Source of the DNA: Streptomyces sp. NBC_00377
GTDB lineage: Bacteria; Actinomycetota; Actinomycetes; Streptomycetales; Streptomycetaceae
Length of the DNA: 64,000 nucleotides
Assembly: GCF_036075115.1 (NCBI RefSeq)
Contig: NZ_CP107958.1
Location: forward strand, 1,860,001 to 1,924,000
Direction: 5' to 3'
Below are positions 21,284-30,411 of the stretch, in pieces. The translations under genes were made by a program, and so were the position numbers. Below the pieces are notes generated by a model, which had not been told where the DNA came from, made no database searches, and saw only the letters and a list, made by a program, of their open reading frames with translations. How positions within the stretch are numbered: position 1 is the first letter of the stretch; each line of letters opens with the position of its first letter.

Positions 21284-23095
21284 TCACGCCGCCGGGTGCA
21301 CCACCTGTGCCGAGCCGCCGCCGCGCCGCACGGTCTCGGCGGCGGCCAGCCACTTGCCGTTCGGCAGCCGCTGCACGCCCGTGGCGGCGCCGATCTCGGG
21401 GTTGAGCTTGAAGGAGTGCCCGATGGCCTCCAGTCGGGCGCGGAGCCCCTCGGGGGTGGTGTCGTTGTAGAGCGCGGGCTCCAACTCCGTCTGAGCGGCG
21501 TTGCGCTGGCTCGCTCGCGGCGCGGCGATCGCGTCGACGAGCGGCAGACCGCGGTCGAGGAACCCGGTCAGGGTCTGGAGCACGGTGGTGATGATGGTCG
21601 CGCCGCCGGGCGAACCCAGCGCCACCACGGGCTTGTTGTGACCGTCGAGCACGATCGTCGGCGAGATCGACGAGCGCGGCCGCTTGCCCGGGCCGGGCAG
21701 GTTGGGGTCGTGGACGGCCGGGTTGGCGGGGGCGAAGGAGAAGTCCGTCAGTTCGTTGTTGAGCAGGAAGCCGCGGCCGGGCACGGTGATGCCGCTGCCG
21801 CCGGTCTGCTCGATGGTGAGCGTGTAGGAGACGACGTTGCCCCACTTGTCGGCGACGGTCAGGTGCGTGGTGTTCTCGCCCTCGTAGGTCGTCGGAGCCG
21901 CCGTGCCGCCCGTGCCGCAGGCGGCCGGGTGACGCGGGTCGCCCGGCGCGACCGGGCTGGTGAGGACGGCGTCGTCCTTGATGAGGCACGCGCGTGAGTC
22001 GGCGTACTTCTGCGACAGCAGCTGCCGGGTGGGCACGTCCTCGAAGGCGGGGTCGCCGACCCAGCGCCCGCGGTCGGCGAACGCGATGCGGCTGGCTTCG
22101 AGGTAGTGGTGCAGGTACTGGACGTCGCTCGCCTTCGAGAGGTCGGTCCTCTCCAGGATGTTGAGGGCTTCGCCGACCGTCGTCCCGCCCGAGGAGGAGG
22201 GCGCGATGGAGTAGACGCCCAGGCCGCGGTACGAGGTCCTCGTGGGCGCCTGGAGCTTGGCGCGGTAGGCCGCGAGATCCTTGCCCGACAGCGCGCCCGG
22301 CCGGGCGTTCCATCCCGAACCCGGGTCCACCGGCGGCTTGTTGACCGTGGCGACGATGTCCTCGCCGAGGTCGCCCCGGTAGATCGCGCCGACGCCCTTG
22401 CGGGCCAGTTCCTCGTAGGTGCGGGCGAGGTCGGGGTTCTTGAACGTCGAGCCGACGACGGGGAGCCGGCCGCCGGGCAGGAACAGCTCGGCGGTGTCCG
22501 GGAAGTAGCGGAAACGGGTCTCGTTGGCGGCGGTCTGGGTGCGGAAGGTCTCGTCGACGGTGAATCCGTCGCGCGCGATGCGCTGGGCGGGCTTCAGGAC
22601 CGTGCCGAGCTTTTCGCTGCCCCACTCCTTCAGCGCGGTCGCCCACGTGGCGGGTGTCCCGGGCGTGCCGACCGCCAGACCGCTGCTCACGGCATCGGCG
22701 AAGGCGAGCGGCTTGCCGTTCTCCAGGAAGAGACCGGAGTCCGCCGTCAGCGGGGCGGTCTCGCGCCCGTCGATGGTGTGCACCGTACGGGATCTGGCGT
22801 CGTAGTAGACGAAGTAGCCGCCTCCGCCGATGCCGGAGGAGTAGGGCTCGGTGACTCCGAGGGCGGCGGCCGTCGCGACGGCCGCGTCGACGGCGTTGCC
22901 CCCCTTGCGCAGCACCTCGATACCGGCCGCGGAGGCGTCCGCGTCGACGCTGGCGACGGCACCGCCGTACCCGACGGCGACCGGTGCCTTCCCAACAGGG
23001 GCCCTCCCGGCGGCGGGTGGCGCGGCGGCCCCCACCGTGACCACGGCGGCCGAGACGGCCAGGACCGACAGTTTCCGCGCGACAGGGCGACGCAT
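21284..23095 (-). CDS. ggt: Secreted gamma-glutamyltransferase
   Basis: A 603-aa gamma-glutamyltranspeptidase with a Sec signal peptide (basic start, hydrophobic core, AAAPPAAG region near residues 23-31). The large-subunit segment GGNAVDAAVATA is followed by GIGGGGYFVYYDA. The autocatalytic site is TTHLTVADKWGNVVSYT, with the nucleophile Thr just before HLTV, and PGRGFLLNNELTDFSF and SPGGATIITTVLQ come after it. It hydrolyses extracellular glutathione or gamma-glutamyl peptides. A GGAGG lies five bases before the ATG at 23095. Its stop converges closely on the ClpC-like gene with 39 bp between them. Confidence 0.94.
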   Translation of the reverse strand: MRRPVARKLSVLAVSAAVVTVGAAAPPAAGRAPVGKAPVAVGYGGAVASVDADASAAGIEVLRKGGNAVDAAVATAAALGVTEPYSSGIGGGGYFVYYDARSRTVHTIDGRETAPLTADSGLFLENGKPLAFADAVSSGLAVGTPGTPATWATALKEWGSEKLGTVLKPAQRIARDGFTVDETFRTQTAANETRFRYFPDTAELFLPGGRLPVVGSTFKNPDLARTYEELARKGVGAIYRGDLGEDIVATVNKPPVDPGSGWNARPGALSGKDLAAYRAKLQAPTRTSYRGLGVYSIAPSSSGGTTVGEALNILERTDLSKASDVQYLHHYLEASRIAFADRGRWVGDPAFEDVPTRQLLSQKYADSRACLIKDDAVLTSPVAPGDPRHPAACGTGGTAAPTTYEGENTTHLTVADKWGNVVSYTLTIEQTGGSGITVPGRGFLLNNELTDFSFAPANPAVHDPNLPGPGKRPRSSISPTIVLDGHNKPVVALGSPGGATIITTVLQTLTGFLDRGLPLVDAIAAPRASQRNAAQTELEPALYNDTTPEGLRARLEAIGHSFKLNPEIGAATGVQRLPNGKWLAAAETVRRGGGSAQVVHPAA

Positions 23096-23238
23096 CCGTA
23101 CCTCCAGTCCGGGACAGTCCGCGCAGCGTAACCAGATTCAGGGGGCCCCGACAGCCTCCTTCCGGGCACTGTCATACGAACGCCACACCTCGAACACGGG
23201 TACGCTCCGGTCGCGCTCGCCCGCTAGCATGCGCGCCC

Positions 23239-23985
23239 ATGAACGACGACGTGCGCAACATCGTGCTGGGCGTGGTGGCGGCCGGCATCAGTGCCGCGCT
23301 GGGCTGGCTGACCCGCACCTACCTGTGGAAGCGCAGACTCCGGCGCAAGCAGGCGTTCTTCGGGCTGCCCGAGAACTCGGAGTGCCTGCTCGTGGTCAAC
23401 CGCGACGCGGGCAGCGCCGATCTCGCGGTGCACCGCCACGACGTGTTCGCGTTGCTGGAACTCGCCGCGCTCATCAAGGACTGCGGCGCGGGGGCCGAGG
23501 TCGTCACCCAGGACGCGGCCCGGCAGGGTTTCGGGGAGCGTACGGAGTTCTGCGTCGGCGGCCCGGGGTCGAACCGGCGGATGGCCGCTCACATCCAGGC
23601 CATGCTGCCGGGGGTGCGCGTGAACACCGACCACGAACCGGGCCCCGACCGGCTGGCGTTCCAGATCGGCGACGAGCACTTCCGCATGGACCCGGGCGTC
23701 ACCGAGTACGTCCTGCTGGCCCGTCTCACGGCCGGTCAACGACGCGGCGGACGGCCGGTGTTCCTGTTCTGCGGCCAGCGTGCGATCAACAACCAGGCCG
23801 CCACCCGCTATCTCGTCCGCAACCACGAGCGGCTGGCCCGCAAACACGGGAACGGCTCCTTCGTCCTGCTGCTGAAGGTGATCAACTCCCAGGCGTACGG
23901 CCCCGATGTGGTCGAACTGGTCGAGGACGTGACCCGGGCGGCGCAGGCTCCGCTGCCGCCCGCGACAATCGTTACTCCCACGTAA
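23239..23985 (+). CDS. Conserved membrane-anchored protein of unknown function
   Basis: A 248-aa protein with one N-terminal transmembrane helix (about residues 7-27, followed by the basic stop-transfer KRRLRRK) and a soluble domain of about 210 residues predicted to face the cytosol. The domain has alternating beta and alpha segments (NSECLLVVNRDAGSADLAVH; VFLFCGQRAINNQAATRYLV). The family is common in Streptomyces, but I cannot assign a function. It is divergent from ggt and followed 84 bp later by the secreted hydrolase gene. Confidence 0.75.
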   Translation: MNDDVRNIVLGVVAAGISAALGWLTRTYLWKRRLRRKQAFFGLPENSECLLVVNRDAGSADLAVHRHDVFALLELAALIKDCGAGAEVVTQDAARQGFGERTEFCVGGPGSNRRMAAHIQAMLPGVRVNTDHEPGPDRLAFQIGDEHFRMDPGVTEYVLLARLTAGQRRGGRPVFLFCGQRAINNQAATRYLVRNHERLARKHGNGSFVLLLKVINSQAYGPDVVELVEDVTRAAQAPLPPATIVTPT

Positions 23986-24024
23986 CTTACCGAAGGTTAC
24001 CCTCAGTGGGACAGGAAGGTTACC
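23971..24024. promoter_or_regulatory. Cluster of GTTAC repeats upstream of the secreted hydrolase
   Basis: GAAGGTTACC occurs twice in direct orientation (23992-24001 and 24015-24024, 23 bp start to start, about two helical turns). Just before it is the inverted pair GTTAC-N6-GTAAC (23971-23986). Together they look like tandem regulator sites at the promoter of the gene starting at 24070. Confidence 0.5.
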
Positions 24025-24069
24025 GTCGGGTCACTTTGCGATGGCGCAGACAGGCTCGAGGAGTGACCC

Positions 24070-25635
24070 GTGGGACGACCGCACCGCATGGCCCTTCGTA
24101 CGACCGCCGTGGGCGCCGTCTGCGCGACCCTGGCCGCCGGCGGAGCACTGGACCTCGCCCCCGCCGCGCAGGCCGCCGCGGGGAGCGTGCGGTACGTCGA
24201 CATCGCCGGGGACGGCGGCACGGTCCTCAAGGCCAACGTGGTCACCCCGGCCGACGGCACCCGCCGCCACCCGCTGATCGTGCTGCCGACCAGCTGGGGC
24301 TTCCCGCAGGTCGAGTACCTCGTGCAGGCGCAGCGGCTCGCCGACGCCGGTTACGTGGTGGTCGGTTACAACGTGCGCGGCTTCTGGCAGTCCGGCGGCG
24401 ACATCGACGTGGCCGGGCCGCACGACGTCGCCGACGCCGCCGAGGTCGTGGACTGGGCGCTCGCCCACACCCCCAGCGACCCGGAGCACATCGGCATGGC
24501 GGGCGTCTCCTACGGCGCCGGGATCAGCCTGCTGGCCGCGGCCCACGACCCACGGGTCAAGGCCGTCGCCTCCCTCAGCGGCTGGGGCGACCTGATCGAC
24601 TCGATCTACTCCGGCCGTACCCAGCACGTCCAGGCCGCCGCCGTCCTCGACACCGTGGGCACGGTGGTCGGCCGTCAGAGCCCCGAGTCCCGGCGGGTGT
24701 TCTCGGCCTTCTACTCCTCCGACCTGTCGAAGGAGAAGGACATCCTCGCCTGGGGGAAGAAACGTTCCCCCGCTACGTTCCTGGACCAGCTCAACAAGAA
24801 CGGGGCGGCCATCATGCTCGCCGGCTCCTGGGGAGACACGATCTTCCCGCCCAACCAGTCGGCCGCCCTCTACGAGAAGCTGACCGGCCCCAAGCGGCTG
24901 GAGTTCCGCCCCGGCGACCATGCGACCGCCGAACTCACCGGGCTGTTCGGGCTGCCCAACGACGTGTGGACCGACACCGGGCGCTGGTTCGACCACTACC
25001 TCAAGGGCGAGGACAACGGCGTCGACCGCGAGCAGCCCGTCCGGCTCAAGTCCCGTTCCACCAGCGGCTACGAGGGCTACCCGGACTGGAAGTCGGTGAA
25101 CGCGAACCGCACCGGGTTCGACCTCGCGGGCTCCACCTCGATCCACACCGGCGTGGACTCGGGCGCGGACGGCGGGATCGTCTTCCTGTCCAGCATCCTC
25201 GACCAGGTGGCCAGGATGCCCCCGGTGGCGGCCGTCCCGCTCCTCCCCCGCCGCTGGGCCGCCGTGTGGCAGTCCGCCAAGTACGCCACCGCACAGCGGG
25301 TGCGCGGAACGGCGAAGCTGCACACCACCGTCACCCCGACCGACGAGAGCGGCACCCTCGTCGCCTACCTGTACGACGTGGGGCCGCTCGGCATCGGCAA
25401 GCTGGTCGCCCACGCTCCGTACACCTTCCACGCACGCACGCCCGGCAAGCCGTTCGGTCTCGACCTGGATCTGTTCTCCACGGCCTACGACGTCCCCGCG
25501 GGGCACCGGCTCGCCCTGGTGGTCGACACGGTCGACCCGCTTTACATCGAGCACAACCCGTCCGGCGCACGGCTGACCTTCTCCTCACCGGCGGACGACC
25601 CGTCGTACGTGTCGGTTCCGCTGCGCGAACAGTGA
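24070..25635 (+). CDS. Secreted CocE/NonD-family alpha/beta hydrolase (X-Pro dipeptidyl-peptidase-like)
   Basis: A 521-aa exported hydrolase. The N-terminus is a Sec signal peptide (arginines, hydrophobic core, PAAQAAAGS cleavage region about residues 31-38). The alpha/beta-hydrolase domain carries the nucleophile elbow GVSYGAG in the S15/CocE arrangement, followed by GWGDLIDSIYSG and the helical cap. The C-terminal third is the beta-sandwich typical of X-Pro dipeptidyl peptidases. It may be a secreted esterase or peptidase; the substrate is unknown. The GTG start has GAGGAG about eight bases upstream. It converges on gluA. Confidence 0.85.
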   Translation: MGRPHRMALRTTAVGAVCATLAAGGALDLAPAAQAAAGSVRYVDIAGDGGTVLKANVVTPADGTRRHPLIVLPTSWGFPQVEYLVQAQRLADAGYVVVGYNVRGFWQSGGDIDVAGPHDVADAAEVVDWALAHTPSDPEHIGMAGVSYGAGISLLAAAHDPRVKAVASLSGWGDLIDSIYSGRTQHVQAAAVLDTVGTVVGRQSPESRRVFSAFYSSDLSKEKDILAWGKKRSPATFLDQLNKNGAAIMLAGSWGDTIFPPNQSAALYEKLTGPKRLEFRPGDHATAELTGLFGLPNDVWTDTGRWFDHYLKGEDNGVDREQPVRLKSRSTSGYEGYPDWKSVNANRTGFDLAGSTSIHTGVDSGADGGIVFLSSILDQVARMPPVAAVPLLPRRWAAVWQSAKYATAQRVRGTAKLHTTVTPTDESGTLVAYLYDVGPLGIGKLVAHAPYTFHARTPGKPFGLDLDLFSTAYDVPAGHRLALVVDTVDPLYIEHNPSGARLTFSSPADDPSYVSVPLREQ

Positions 25636-25684
25636 TCTCCGGCCGTCGCCGAAGCGGTGGGGCTCCGCGGGCCGGCGCCGTCGG

Positions 25685-26428
<744 letters not shown>

Positions 26429-26578
26429 GCGCAGCCCTACTCACTCTCAGCCGTGTCGTGGTCGCCGCAAACTATCCGGACAGGGAAAGCATCCGGGGAC
26501 GACACGCACCCTCGCGTCATTAGCCGTATTTACGCCCGCTCCAGGTCCCTGCCCCGGTTGCGGCTTCGGTCGCCGGTC

Positions 26579-27001
26579 TCAGTTCTCGGCCACCTCGGCG
26601 TAGAGCTGGGACAGTTCGGGCGTGCCGGTCGCGGCCCAGTCGCGGCCGGCGGTGACCACGTCGACCTCCCGGCCGGACGCCAGCCGGACGACCGGCTCGC
26701 CCTCGGGCCAGACCGCCCACACCGCACCGGGGACCGTGCGCACGACGACCGTGCCCAGGTAGAGCCCCGCGTCGTGACCGAACCAGGGCAGGGTCTCCTC
26801 GTCCTCGCGCCAGCGCGGCGGAAGCTGGTCCAGCGCCTCCAGCGACGCGGCCGTGTCGTCGAGTCCGACCCCGGCCCGAGCGGCGTGAGAACGCAACAGC
26901 TCGCATTCGGAGAGGAGTTGGGCGATCCCCTCCGAGTCCTCCTCGGCCAGCACCGCCGCACGGTACTTCTTGCTCCTGTTGCCCAGGAAAGGGATGTTCA
27001 T
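26579..27001 (-). CDS. DUF6278-like conserved Streptomyces protein
   Basis: A 140-aa soluble protein with no known catalytic motif. It begins MNIPFLGNRSKKYRAAVL and has a helical N-terminal half followed by an Asp/Trp-rich half (LPWFGHDAGLYLGTVVVRTV) that looks like a small beta domain. I match it only to an uncharacterised Streptomyces family. It lies 150 bp upstream of gluA on the same strand; that gap carries the gluA promoter region. Confidence 0.7.
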   Translation of the reverse strand: MNIPFLGNRSKKYRAAVLAEEDSEGIAQLLSECELLRSHAARAGVGLDDTAASLEALDQLPPRWREDEETLPWFGHDAGLYLGTVVVRTVPGAVWAVWPEGEPVVRLASGREVDVVTAGRDWAATGTPELSQLYAEVAEN

Positions 27002-27114
27002 AAGCCCAGCGTGACATTCACACCGGCGTGCACACCACAGGCGCGCGGGCACCGGCTGACGACCGGACGGCCGTTCCGGTCGGGCAGGGCACGTCTGCGG
27101 ACGGGCCCTGCCCG

Positions 27115-27894
27115 CTACACCTCGAGGTCGACGACGACCGGAGCATGGTCGGAAGCGCCCTTGCCCTTGCGCTCCTCGCGGTCCACATAGGCGTCCTTCA
27201 CCGCTGCGGCGAACGGCGCGTTGCCGTACACCAGGTCGATGCGCATGCCCCGGTTCTTGGGGAAGCAGAGCTGGCGGTAGTCCCAGTACGTGAAGGGGTG
27301 GTCGTACTTCAGCGGGCGCGGGACGACGTCCGACAGACCGGCCTCGCGCAGGGACGCCAGGGCGGCGCGCTCGGCCGGGGTGACATGGGTGGAGCCCTCG
27401 AAGGCCGCCGGGTCGTGGACGTCGTCGTCGGTCGGCGCCACGTTGTAGTCGCCCAGGACCGCGAACGGGCGGCCGCCCGCCGCGTCGCCCGCGACGGCCG
27501 CCTTGAGGGCCTCGAACCACTGGAGCTTGTAGGCGTAGTGCGGGTGGTCGACCTCGCGGCCGTTCGGCACGTACACCGACCAGACGCGGACCGGGCCACA
27601 GGTCGCCGAGACGGCGCGGGGCTCCTGCGCGCCCTCGTAGCCGGGATCGCCGGGCAGGCCCTTGACGACGTCCTCCAGGCCGACGCGGGAGAGGACCGCC
27701 ACGCCGTTCCACCGGCCCGTGGCGTGCACCGCCGCCTCGTAGCCCAGCTCGCGCAGCTGCTCGAGCGGGAACTGCGCCTCGGCGACCTTGGCCTCCTGGA
27801 GGCAGAGCACGTCGGTGCCACTGCTCTCCAGCCAGGCGAGGAGCCTCGGCAGGCGGGCGGTGATCGAGTTCACGTTCCAGGTCGCGATACGCAT
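27115..27894 (-). CDS. xth: Exodeoxyribonuclease III (AP endonuclease, ExoIII type)
   Basis: A 259-aa member of the EEP nuclease superfamily. It has the metal-binding N-terminal motif (MRIATWNVNSITARL), LCLQEAKV with the catalytic Glu, the VYVPNG loop, the GDYNVAPTDDDVHDP motif with the active-site Asp and Asn, and the C-terminal SDHAPVVVDL motif. It incises abasic sites and removes 3' blocks in base-excision repair. The ATG at 27894 fits the family start exactly, and a strong -10 box lies just upstream. Confidence 0.94.
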   Translation of the reverse strand: MRIATWNVNSITARLPRLLAWLESSGTDVLCLQEAKVAEAQFPLEQLRELGYEAAVHATGRWNGVAVLSRVGLEDVVKGLPGDPGYEGAQEPRAVSATCGPVRVWSVYVPNGREVDHPHYAYKLQWFEALKAAVAGDAAGGRPFAVLGDYNVAPTDDDVHDPAAFEGSTHVTPAERAALASLREAGLSDVVPRPLKYDHPFTYWDYRQLCFPKNRGMRIDLVYGNAPFAAAVKDAYVDREERKGKGASDHAPVVVDLEV

Positions 27895-27901
27895 GTCTCA
27901 C

Positions 27902-27907
27902 AACCTA
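27902..27907 (-). promoter_or_regulatory. -10 box for a probably leaderless xth transcript
   Basis: TAGGTT, a consensus-like Streptomyces -10, reads on the minus strand and ends 7 bases before the ATG at 27894. Transcription would start at or next to the start codon. No clear -35 is seen. Confidence 0.5.
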
Positions 27908-27932
27908 CCCGGAGGGTCCGACAACGCGACCC

Positions 27933-28577
27933 TCACAGCCGGGCGGACGCTCCCGGCGCCAGCCGGCCGTGCTCGGCGCCGCCGAGGTTGCCCAGGTGGG
28001 TGTCGTAGATCGGGCGGGCGAGGTCGGTGAGGAGGGCGTCGTGGATGTCGTAGACGCGCTGCGGCCGGACCTCGCGGACGTACTCGATGACCTCGGAGAT
28101 CTTGTTCCAGGGAGCCTGGACCGGGGCCAGCAGGGTCTCCACCGGGTGCCCGGGGACGGTGAGCGCGTCACCGGGGTGGAAGACACGGCCCCCGTCGACG
28201 AGGAAGCCGACGTTGGTGACGCGCGGGAGGTCGGGGTGGATGACCGCGTGCAGCTCGCCGTGGACCTGGACGTCGAAGCCGGCGGCGGTGAACGTGTCGC
28301 CGTGGCCGACTGTGTGCACACGGCCCGGGAACGCGGCGGAGAGCTTCTCCGCGACGGACCTCAGGGTCCAGAGCTCCGTGGCCGGGTCGGCCTCCAGGGC
28401 GGCCCGCAGGCGGTTCCCGTCGAAGTGGTCGGGGTGCTCGTGCGTGACCAGGATCGCGTCCGCGCCGAGCGCGGCGTCCGCCTCGCTGAACGCGCCGGGG
28501 TCGAGAACGAGCGTGCGCCCGTCCTTCTCCAGGCGCACGCACGCGTGCGCCTTCTTGGTGAGTGTCAGAGCCGTCAT
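27933..28577 (-). CDS. MBL-fold metallo-hydrolase (UlaG-like)
   Basis: A 214-aa metallo-beta-lactamase-fold protein. The metal ligands are visible in THEHPDHFDG, a downstream His (HGELHAVIHPD) and the Asp of FHPGDAL. It starts with the UlaG-like ALTLTKKAHACVRLEKDG. Relatives hydrolyse phosphate or lactone bonds in small metabolites; the substrate is unknown. The ATG at 28577 fits the family better than the ATG at 28586, and AGGATGG lies upstream. It is followed by the divergent-looking but same-strand xth gene, 38 bp away. Confidence 0.85.
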   Translation of the reverse strand: MTALTLTKKAHACVRLEKDGRTLVLDPGAFSEADAALGADAILVTHEHPDHFDGNRLRAALEADPATELWTLRSVAEKLSAAFPGRVHTVGHGDTFTAAGFDVQVHGELHAVIHPDLPRVTNVGFLVDGGRVFHPGDALTVPGHPVETLLAPVQAPWNKISEVIEYVREVRPQRVYDIHDALLTDLARPIYDTHLGNLGGAEHGRLAPGASARL

Positions 28578-28644
28578 GGGGTCCATCCTGCCCCCGCGTC
28601 CGCAACGGGGCCCACCCGGCCGGGCGTCCCCGGCCGGTGAGGGC

Positions 28645-29955
28645 TCACTCGGTGGGCGTGGTCTCCTCGCGGATGACCTGCTGGGCCACCTTGAACGCGC
28701 TGTTCGCCGCGGGCACACCGCAGTACACGGCCGCCTGCAGCAGCACCTCCTTGATCTCATCGGGGGTGAGACCGTTGCGCAGTGCGGCGCGGACGTGGAA
28801 GGCGAGCTCCTCCAGGTGCCCCCCGGCGACCAGCGCGGTGAGCGTCACGCAGGAACGGGCCCGCCGGTCGAGTCCGGGCCGGTCCCAGATCTCGCCCCAG
28901 GCGTAGCGGGTGACGAACTCCTGGAAGTCGCCGGAGAAGTCGTCGGCCTGCGACAGCGCCCGGTCCACGTGGGCGTCCCCGAGGACCTCCCGGCGCACCT
29001 TCAGACCGGCGTCGTAGGGATCGGGACGGCCCATGACCTGTACCGGTTCGAGGACCGGCGCGGGCGCGATCTCCGCGATGGCCAGCGGCTGCAACGGCTG
29101 CTGGGGCGCCGCCACGACCGCTCTGACGGGGATGCCCGGGACCGCCGTCTGTCCGGTGGCGGAGTCGTAGGCGGGCTGCCAGGCGGTGGAGAAGTGGCGG
29201 ACCAGCAGGTCGGTGACGGCCGCGGGCTGCTCCACCGGGACCAGGTGCGAGGCGCCCGGCACGACGGCCAGCCGGGCGTCCGGGATGCCGGCCACCAGGG
29301 TGCGCGCCTCGGCGGGGCCGGTGACCTGGTCGTCCGAGCCGACGAGGACGAGCGTCGGCACACCGATCAGCCCGATCTCGGCCCGCACGTCGAACGCGGC
29401 GAGCGCTTCACAGGCGGCTATGTAGCAGCCGGGATCCGTGGTGCGCACCATCTGCACGGCCCACTCGGTGATCGCGGGCTGCGCGGCCGCGAAGCCGCTG
29501 GTGAACCAGCGGTCGGGCGAGCTGCGGGCGATCGGGTCGAGGCCGTTCGTGCGGACGATGACGCCGCGCTGCCGGAACTCGTCGGCGGTCCCGAACCGCG
29601 GCGACGCCGCGATCAGGGCGAGCGAGGCGACACGCTCCGGGTGCCGCAGCGCCAGCTCCACGCCGACCGCGCCGCCGAACGCGCAGCCCGCGTAGCCGAA
29701 GCGCTGCACGCCGAGCGCGTCGAGGGTGGCGAGCAGCCGCCCGGCGAGGTCGGAGACCGAACCCGCCGGATAGGCGGGGGCGCCGCCGTGCCCGGGAAGG
29801 TCGAACCGGAACACCCGCCACTGCATGGCGAGCTCGGGAACCTGACGGTCCCACATGTGCCATGTGGTACCCAGGGAGGGTCCCAAGATCAGGACCGGCG
29901 CGTCTTCTGGCCCGTCAAAGCGGTATTGCAGGGTGTTCGGTGGTGTCTCGCTCAC
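28645..29955 (-). CDS. PcaL-like fusion: 3-oxoadipate enol-lactonase-type hydrolase plus carboxymuconolactone decarboxylase
   Basis: A 436-aa two-domain protein. Residues 1-265 are an alpha/beta hydrolase of the 3-oxoadipate enol-lactonase type, and residues about 315-425 are a carboxymuconolactone decarboxylase domain (SCVTLTALVAGGHLEELAFH). This is the PcaL architecture of the beta-ketoadipate pathway. The nucleophile elbow reads GCAFGG, so the catalytic Ser is replaced by Ala92, while the Asp (VGSDDQV) and His (GASHLVPVEQP) remain. No other pca genes adjoin it. The GTG at 29955 gives the usual MSETPP start with GAGAGG upstream; an in-frame GTG at 29979 would add eight residues. Confidence 0.8.
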   Translation of the reverse strand: MSETPPNTLQYRFDGPEDAPVLILGPSLGTTWHMWDRQVPELAMQWRVFRFDLPGHGGAPAYPAGSVSDLAGRLLATLDALGVQRFGYAGCAFGGAVGVELALRHPERVASLALIAASPRFGTADEFRQRGVIVRTNGLDPIARSSPDRWFTSGFAAAQPAITEWAVQMVRTTDPGCYIAACEALAAFDVRAEIGLIGVPTLVLVGSDDQVTGPAEARTLVAGIPDARLAVVPGASHLVPVEQPAAVTDLLVRHFSTAWQPAYDSATGQTAVPGIPVRAVVAAPQQPLQPLAIAEIAPAPVLEPVQVMGRPDPYDAGLKVRREVLGDAHVDRALSQADDFSGDFQEFVTRYAWGEIWDRPGLDRRARSCVTLTALVAGGHLEELAFHVRAALRNGLTPDEIKEVLLQAAVYCGVPAANSAFKVAQQVIREETTPTE

Positions 29956-30411
29956 CCGTCTGAGCCTCTCATCTGTCACGAGATGTCACATCGCCGGGGT
30001 GGGCGTAGCGGGCCTTGCCTCGCTCCGGTCCTGCCGACCAGAACCCAGGTATACATTCTCCGGCATGTACTCGTGGCGGTGTCGACAGGAGGCCCTCCGG
30101 GCGCGTGCCCTCCTTCAGCCGCTACGAGCAACGCATTCCTCTTTGATCACGGCCTCCAGGCGGTTCAGGAAGCAGCATCAAGTGTGGTGGCACGAACGAG
30201 GCTCGGCGTGATCCACCTGGAAACATTCCGAAATCCCGCCCAACAGCAGCTTAATCACCACACGGTGAACGCTTGGTAGAAGGCTTGGCCGTAGCCGGAC
30301 GCTCTCAGTTACAGCCACGAATCCAAAGCCAGCAAGCGGACTCCGAAGCACCTCGCCCCAATCCTGCAGGCCATACGGCGCGCAAGTCGCTCGGCTCATA
30401 GTCCGGGTGGC
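29956..30411. other. Intergenic region at the left edge of the mobile segment
   Basis: No tRNA, attachment-site repeat or convincing gene was recognised. A promoter-like TATACA lies near 30050, and a 48-codon ORF with many Arg (30065-30211) follows without support. Base composition begins to fall here. The integrase gene ends at 30412, so the left junction of the element is probably in this stretch. Confidence 0.4.

Noticed and set aside
30065..30211. 48-codon Arg-rich ORF and promoter-like TATACA near the integrase
   Set aside because: No ribosome site, family or conserved pattern was seen.
29956..30411. tRNA gene as attachment site of the integrase
   Set aside because: I looked for T-loop (GGTTCRA) and acceptor pairing on both strands and found none.
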